NCBI GenBank assembly: GCA_905221615.1
Contig: CAJNDT010001002.1
Location: 248,001-312,000, forward strand
Reading direction: 5' to 3'
From: Symbiodinium sp. CCMP2592
Taxonomy: Eukaryota; Sar; Dinophyceae; Suessiales; Symbiodiniaceae
DNA: 64,000 nt
The position numbers were made by a program, and so were the translations under genes. Position 1 is the stretch's first letter. Each line of letters begins with the position of its first letter. A model generated the notes under the pieces. It was not told the origin of the DNA and searched no databases. It saw only the letters and a list, made by a program, of their open reading frames with translations. Positions 57,852 to 64,000 of the stretch are shown in pieces.

Positions 57852-58239
57852 GTCTCGCTTCGGGCCATTGGGGAGTATGCTACTCTTCGAACACGACCCT
57901 TCAGAAAAGAGCCTTCATCTTGAGAATCCAACATGTGGTGGTCTTCGAGGTGACGCCGCAGGCTCCAGCCTCCGCCTGCTCCGCCTGCTCCTCCTTGCCA
58001 GAGTACCTACGACAGCTTCCCGGCGGCCCTGGCGCTTGGGGAGGTTCCTTTCAAGTCTGAACACGAACCCCCAAATTCAAAACCCTAAGCTTCCTCGCCA
58101 CACACGGACAGGCCAGACTTGGAGCAAGCTGTCAGCTTCGGAAAACTGCATCCATCGAAGCGAAAATGAGAAAAGACGTTTCCTCAGGGACTACGACAAC
58201 GCAATGTGTGGATCTTGGTTTAGAATGTGCCGCATATAG

Positions 58240-60700
58240 GGAAGTGAAGAATTAGCATCTTGTTTTCCTCAGGATTCCCGATGTAGTACAGCCCCGGGAA
58301 CGGAAAACAAGTCAGGAGAGCCGAAGCTACTCGGCGAGCCATCTTGCGCGGCGAGATCCATGCGGCAGCCCCTAGCACGAACTCAGGGCTCAGTGGCAGG
58401 AGCTGGGTCTATATGCTTTAGTTTCCCGAAAGCTTTGTGTTGAAGTGCGAAGGCTAAGCTGGTGGATTCGTAAACGGAGGCAGCGAGAGGTCCCCTTATC
58501 GGCGGTCCTGTTTAGCCCTTCATGTTTCTGACACGCCCTGGCTCTTGGGTTTATTGAAGAGTGTGTCCGGCATCCCGGTGTTGGGGGGAATGTCCAGCTG
58601 CCCTGGTGTCGAGGTTTGGATGATTGGTGATGCCTTTCTTCGGGTTCCCGTTTTAGAGTCATCGCCCAAAAGCCTGTGCGAATCATTCAGGCCTAACGCC
58701 CCCAAGTGAGCTCAGAATGATTGTGCCGCCAAAAAACGCCCCCAAGTCCTGCATTCGCTGAAGCTCCCTAGCGCCCTTAAAGGCCCCTTCCAAGAACATC
58801 CAGGAAATGGCACTCTCACTCCGGACAACCTGATGACGGAGAGATGTGCTGCCGGAGCTATGCACCTTCCCTTGAGTTGTAAAAATGGCTTTCCTTTTCG
58901 GGTGGTGACAGATTTTTGCGGGTTCTCTGCACTGCTAGTGCCTTTTTTGTTTTGAGCTTCGGTGGTGTTGTTGTTTGGCCCAGACTGCCTCCTATATGAA
59001 CCTTAAATCCAGTGTTTCTACGAGAACCCTAGCTGGGCAGAAGACCAAGAAAAAAGAACCTTACGTGGACCCCAGCCTCCAACTCCGCAGCCCTACGCCC
59101 CAATCAAACCCTAACCGGTTTCTTTGTCATAGTTGGGTAACATTTTGCATTTTTATGGACACTTAAACCCAATAAGGAATAAACATGTATATTTTTACGC
59201 CTATCCCCACCATGAACTAGGTTTTTGGGATCTCATCCTTGGAAGGTGTTCACTCCCACTGTTGCAGAAGAAGCTATGTTATGTTGGGTTCCTGGCTCAC
59301 CGAATCCGATGAGCATTTAAGTTTAAGCCGACTTCACTACAGCATGCCCATAGATGAGCAGTTCCAGCCTCGGAACTTTGCGAACATTTGGCACCAAGCG
59401 CATCCAATACCCGGCCTACCCTACACGCACAACGAGCAACATGGAGCTTTCAATGGTGATAGACTAAGATTATTCCCTTTATTGTCTTTTCCCAGCTGTA
59501 GGATAACCTGCTCAGGGTCTCGTTCTAAGGATATCGACTCCATACACGAAGCTTAGCCTGTTGACCCCAAAGCGAATCGTACAAGATCCTGGACGGTAGT
59601 TCAGTCTCAGCAAGCTGCTGCATTCTGGTTCTAGCCCTCGGACGCTAGGCTAGGATTACACTTACAGCCTGCAGTCTTTAGCTTGGACCGTGCCGCCTCT
59701 GCACAAAGGTCGAGGCATCCTACATTCTGGAGTCGCAGGGCCACATGCTCCTCGGCCGGAAAGGAAACTTAGCTGCAACAGAAAACTACATCAACTGCGA
59801 TGTCGATGCCTCTCTCCCTCTCTCTCCATCTTTTTTGCTTCTTTCTTTCTCGCTCTCTCTTTGTCTCTGTCTCTTCCTCCTTTGTATGTATGTAGGTACG
59901 TAGGTTGGTATATAGGTATGTATGTAGACAGATGTGAAGCAGGGTTTCTCATAGTCGCCATCCATCTCAACACGGAGCTAGGTATCTGCTCTCCATGAAC
60001 GAGCTTCATCGTGCGAATGTATTCGTCAGCTCGTATCCTAGCTTCGAGAACAACGTAATTCGCCTGGGAGCAGCCCTTCTTGGAACCCTCACCGACGCTT
60101 CAGAGGGTGTGAGTTTCAGAAGTGAGGGAATCAGACCACAAGAAGCAAGATTCTTGGCCTCGGTACAGCATAGAATTGGCAATCCCCACTTTACCACTCA
60201 AGTAGTCTGGTGTAGGGAGCCGTAACTTCACAACGGTCCGAGTTCAAGTGGCGAAAAAGCACGAAAACATAAATGCCAATCCCTTGATATGCTACGTTCC
60301 TAGTTTGGGGGCCGGGTTGGGTTCCCATCAGTTGCATCCACATCACTACTGCTGACAGCCTTCCTTCCACTATGCAGCCATCGCCCGGCTGAGGGCGTCT
60401 CCCGTACCATGCCTGCGGCTTGGACATGGGATTTAGGGTACGCATCTTCAACCCCCCGCCATATCTGACCTAATCGCCAAAATAGCCGCTGCGTATGCAG
60501 GACCGGCAAAGCGTGTCAAGTTTGCAATCGTCGTAATTGTCGTTGGGAGTACACGCGGATGTATGCGTGTACATTGGAAAATAACAGTGAAGAATAAGCA
60601 AGTCGTTGACTTAGCATGCTCAACTGGACAACGAAGCGTCTTTCTCGTCATGGCGGGCTGTCCGGAGCGGCAGGAGGAGTAGAAGCCGGAGCCGGAGTTG
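58240..60700. other. non-coding or intronic stretch
   Basis: No exon with convincing boundaries. CTCTCTCT-rich and TATG/TAGG words near 59815-59935. Confidence 0.35.
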
Positions 60701-60729
60701 GTATCGGAGTCGAAGCCGCAATCGGACTA

Positions 60730-60911
60730 GCAATAGCAGTCAGTAGCAGCAGCACCAGCACCAGGAGGAGGCGGAGGAGGAGGAGCCGCAGCAGCAGAAG
60801 GAGCGGGAGTAGGAGCAGGAGTAGGAGCAGGAGCAGGAGCACAGGAGGAGGAGAAAGACGAGTAGTACTAGTACTTGTACTAGTACTAGTACTCGTACTA
60901 GTAGTAGTAGC

Positions 60912-60942
<31 letters not shown>

Positions 60943-61013
60943 CTGATGGAGCACAGCCTGGGTTCAAAAGTAGTAGTAGTAGTAGTAGTAGTAGCAGTAG
61001 CAGTAGCAGTAGC

Positions 61014-61074
<61 letters not shown>

Positions 61075-61081
61075 CTAGAAC

Positions 61082-61150
<69 letters not shown>

Positions 61151-61600
61151 GTAGTAGGTAGTAGGTAGTAGGTAGTAGGAAGTAGGAAGTAGGAAGTAGG
61201 AAGTAGGTAGTAGGTAGTAGGTAGTAGGTAGTAGGTAGTAGGTAGTAGGTAGTAGGTAGTAGGTAGTAGGTAGTAGGTAGTAGTAGTAGTAGCAGCAGTA
61301 GCAGCAGTCAGTAGTGGTCGCAGTAGCAGTAGCAGGAGGTGGTAGTAGTAGCAGTGGCAGTAGTAGTAGTAGCAGCAGTAGTAGCACTAACCTGAGTAGC
61401 AAGAGCAGTAGCAGCAGCGGTGCAGTAGTAGCACTCGTCGTAGTAGTAGCGTGGTAGTTGTGGCAGTGGTAGTAGCAGCAGGAGGAGTAGTACTAGTAGT
61501 GTCGCCGTTGACACCGTAGTCTTCGTGGTTGTAGTAGTCGTTGTAGTCGTAGTCGATATAGTCGTAGTCGTCTTAGTAGTCTTGGCAGCAGTTGGAAGAG
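60730..61600 (+). repeat. (AGT)n / (GGAGCA) arrays with heptamer block
   Basis: GGAGCA and GGAGTA hexamers, then long TAG runs (60899-61147), a GTAGGTA heptamer block (about 61147-61283) and mixed AGTAGCAG units. Long poly-Val and poly-Leu frames are artefacts. Confidence 0.97.
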
Positions 61601-62349
61601 TGTTAGTGGTACCAGTGATCATGCCGCCCTTGCTTTCACTAGAAGACAACCAGTAGAGCCGCAGCGCTCCGCTCCAGATATCCAGGCTTAGACTTGCTCG
61701 CCCGAGACTTGCTCGGCGGGCTCTGGGGAGTTCTGACTCAGATTTGCGTCCTAGGATTCAGGGCCAGTGCGAGCAGTTCTCGGCCCGGTTTCCTGCATCG
61801 TGGGCCGACAATGGCAATGTGGCAGCTTTCCGCTGCTATTGTGACCGCGTGCTTAGCGGCGCCGACCGACCATTGGGAGCGGGTGAGGCACCCTGAGAGC
61901 ATTTCAACACAGGTGACCCTACACCAGAGGTCGGGGTGGGACCCCTGTGTGTGTGTGTGTGTGTGTGTGCATTTGGTGGGGCTATTTGATAACTTTGTCG
62001 CACTGCACCCTTCATGAGCCCGCATCGCTTCTCATACCAGCACCAGCCTTCATGGGAGGCAAGTTTTGCACCTGCAGCCGCTGATCAAGGACGTCATGCA
62101 TCGATCTTCAAGATTCTGAGAAGGGCTTACTGGCCTACCTAGTCCGAGGGCTCACAAACTTCCTTCGCTCCCAGACACCGCTTTCCTCAATGCGGTCTGG
62201 CATTCTTGAGATCCGTCCGCAGAGGATATCGCGCTTCTGGTGGGCGATGGGCAGCAGCGCCTTTTTCATGTGGATCCCGGGATCCGAATGTTCTCTTTGC
62301 AGTGCTGAGTGCATGTCCCGGACATGTGCGCGTCTGACCTTGTCTGCAG
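61601..62349. other. unassigned sequence
   Basis: (GT)n at 61949-61969. The open segment DNGNVAAFRCYCDRVLSGAD (about 61808) may be an exon but lacks clear boundaries. Confidence 0.3.
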
Positions 62350-62426
62350 CCATGCAATATGTCGAAGCCAAGGCAAGAAACTACGCAGCCCTTCCTAAAC
62401 CCGCAAAAGCAGCCCGAGCACCACCA
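62350..62426 (+). CDS. exon candidate, Ala/Lys-rich
   Basis: After TGTCTGCAG it encodes MQYVEAKARNYAALPKPAKA and ARAPP. The donor is unclear. Confidence 0.4.
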
Positions 62427-62494
62427 GCTAAGTACAAGAATCGAAAATCCCGGTCTGGAGTGATCATGCCAATATGGAAATCGTCAACTCACAG

Positions 62495-62568
62495 CCGAGG
62501 AGCATGGGGACATGACTCTGGAGAAGCCGCTGTGGGTCGCCTCGTCCTCAAAGATGGAGCCTTGGTTG
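62495..62568 (+). CDS. exon candidate
   Basis: After AACTCACAG it encodes EEHGDMTLEKPLWVASSSKM and EPWL, then GTAGAA. Confidence 0.4.
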
Positions 62569-62637
62569 GTAGAAGGGCATGGGAGGAGAGACAGGGAAGA
62601 AGGAAGAGGAAATGAGTTCCAAGTAAGGAGTAAATTG

Positions 62638-62807
62638 GAGAGAGAGAGAGAGAGAGAGAGAGATTCCATAGTCCAATACACCTTCTCTCTTGTCGGGGGG
62701 GTTCAATCAACTTTCACACTCCTCCAAACGCCCCATAACAAATGTGGGGCCCATGAGGCCGGGGGTTTTAACTCGCCCCCTATGCCGTGGTGAAGAAGAG
62801 GGAGAGC

Positions 62808-62843
<36 letters not shown>

Positions 62844-63005
62844 CTTGTATGGTTCGTAATGCAGTGTCAGCCTGCAAAGTAAGCTCCGCCCACGGGGTAC
62901 AGAAACCAGTCGCACGTAATACCGTTCGTACAACCAACAGTCGGGCAGCTCCCGCGGGGGCTTGCCCTCAGGCCAGGGGAAAGAAAAGCGAGAAAGAGAA
63001 AGAGA

Positions 63006-63051
<46 letters not shown>

Positions 63052-63115
63052 AGAGAGAGGGAGGGAGGGAGGAAGGGAGAGGGAGAGAGATGCAGAGACA
63101 CAGAGATAGAGAGAT
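62638..63115 (+). repeat. cluster of (GA)n microsatellites
   Basis: Pure GA runs at about 62639-62663, 62804-62844 and 62988-63060, the last passing into GGGA repeats. Confidence 0.97.
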
Positions 63116-63455
63116 CGAGCGCTTCTGTGTTGTCATTCCCTTCATATCGCAGTGACCGGGACCAGCTGTGCTACATGGGCGTGTTTTGATTGAGGAGTCT
63201 TCCGCGCAGTAACTTGAACACGGAGTCCGGCAGAATTTGTCCCTCAGGTTACTGAGGAGCAAACTATCCTGGACTCTGGGTTCAATTCGCGCTTGTGTGG
63301 CAAAGTTGAGGGAAAGGTGGTGACGTTGCTTGGTTGGGCATCCTTGCTTGATCTTGCCGGTTCCTCTCAACCATCTCTTAACCCCTCCACAGGCTCCCGA
63401 ACACACAGGAGGGCACCAGTGACTAGCGTCCAGGGGACCTGACCCGTCCGTGAAG

Positions 63456-63510
63456 CCCTGGAGAAGCGCGAGAGCGAGACAGAGGAAGAGTTGAAAGCGA
63501 CATCAAGATG
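63456..63510 (+). CDS. exon candidate, acidic coiled coil
   Basis: Encodes LEKRESETEEELKATSR before an in-frame stop; boundaries unclear. Confidence 0.35.
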
Positions 63511-63648
63511 AGCTCTTTACAGAATCGACAGTGGGAGCTCGTAAAGCCTGGAATCCGGAGCGGTCTTTCAGGCAATGACCCGCTTCGACTGTAGATTGTA
63601 TGATAGGTTGTGATGAAAACAAAGGCTTTTGCACGCCTGTACGCAGGC

Positions 63649-63652
<4 letters not shown>

Positions 63653-63691
<39 letters not shown>
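63653..63691 (+). repeat. (TC)n microsatellite
   Basis: Pure TC run, the complement of the GA tracts 600-1000 bases upstream. Confidence 0.97.
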
Positions 63692-63909
63692 AGAAAAATC
63701 TGTAGGTATTTAAGAGTGGGTGCCCTTGTTCACGATCTCCGCCAAGTTGTTGAGGTCTTTGTTGTGCGGGCCATGCAGATGGTGGAGCCATGGCTTTTGT
63801 ACACCAACGGCTGCAAGAAAACACACGGGTCATGAGGTTGATCAGACGAGTAAATGCGAAGTGCAGCGGATAGTCTGTGGCTTGTGTGAGAGGGTGCGCG
63901 GCTCGAAAG

Positions 63910-63965
63910 TACCCCTCCGCGGCCCAGGAGCAAGGGGTGCTCCAGCTCCACGACCCGGTGAACAG
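63910..63965 (+). CDS. exon candidate at window end
   Basis: After TCGAAAG it encodes YPSAAQEQGVLQLHDPVN, with a GTATCT donor; the frame also stays open to the end of the window, so it may run on. Confidence 0.35.
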
Positions 63966-64000
63966 GTATCTTTCCTACTGGACACAAGACTCCAGTGACC

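Noticed and set aside
57559..58239. 226-codon open frame
   Set aside because: Only parts (about 57718-57851) have coding-like composition, and the 57.96-58.04 kb part looks more protein-like in another frame, so it is treated as separate exon candidates.
60616..61402. Poly-Val/poly-Leu frames of 181-220 codons
   Set aside because: Artefacts of the TAG/AGT array.

Overview
The window looks like nuclear DNA of a dinoflagellate, most likely a photosynthetic member of the Suessiales (Symbiodiniaceae or Polarella type). The reasons are a chlorophyll a-c type light-harvesting polyprotein with a bipartite plastid leader, introns with GT, GC and GA donors all ending in AG, scattered TTTAGGG-like motifs, very abundant simple repeats, decayed non-LTR retroelements, and every recognisable gene on the + strand, as expected of the one-directional gene arrays of this group. 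The genus assignment is inference. No rRNA, tRNA, CRISPR array or bacterial operon structure was seen.

Layout. 0.4-5.0 kb: two frameshifted and internally deleted retroelement copies (reverse transcriptase, CCHC-like finger, restriction-like endonuclease) followed by a ubiquitin-protease-like remnant. 5.3-5.8 kb: AT/GT microsatellites. 5.8-10.15 kb: an uncharacterised repeat-protein gene; its first module is split by introns, followed by nearly four near-identical 738-bp intronless modules that include bacterial-type SH3-like domains. 14.4-15.7 kb: an intact double-domain WrbA-like flavoprotein with a predicted lipid-anchored N-terminus. 17.6-19.5 kb: small exons of a Gly/Cys/Met-rich protein. 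21.7-24.8 kb: three exons that join into most of one RNA recognition motif, spread over 3 kb of triplet repeats. 26.9-28.7 kb: an intact cytochrome P450 with two remarkable introns. 29.1-52.3 kb: many small, often phase-0 exons with coiled-coil character, best read as one or more very intron-rich + strand genes whose introns are filled with microsatellites and an AT-rich island. 53.2-55.6 kb: a three-domain light-harvesting polyprotein with one GC-AG intron. 55.8-64 kb: further small exon candidates in repeat-rich DNA.

The genes do not form a pathway. Their products would act in different places: the plastid thylakoid (LHC), probably membranes or cytosol (WrbA-like), probably the ER (P450), and RNA (RRM protein). 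The most interesting signals are the mechanisms of intron gain visible in the P450 (a terminal-inverted-repeat element forming an intron, and a GA-AG intron bounded by a 14-bp direct repeat), the recently amplified repeat protein, and the micro-exon coiled-coil locus. Exon calls are by eye; boundaries outside the P450, LHC and RRM are approximate.
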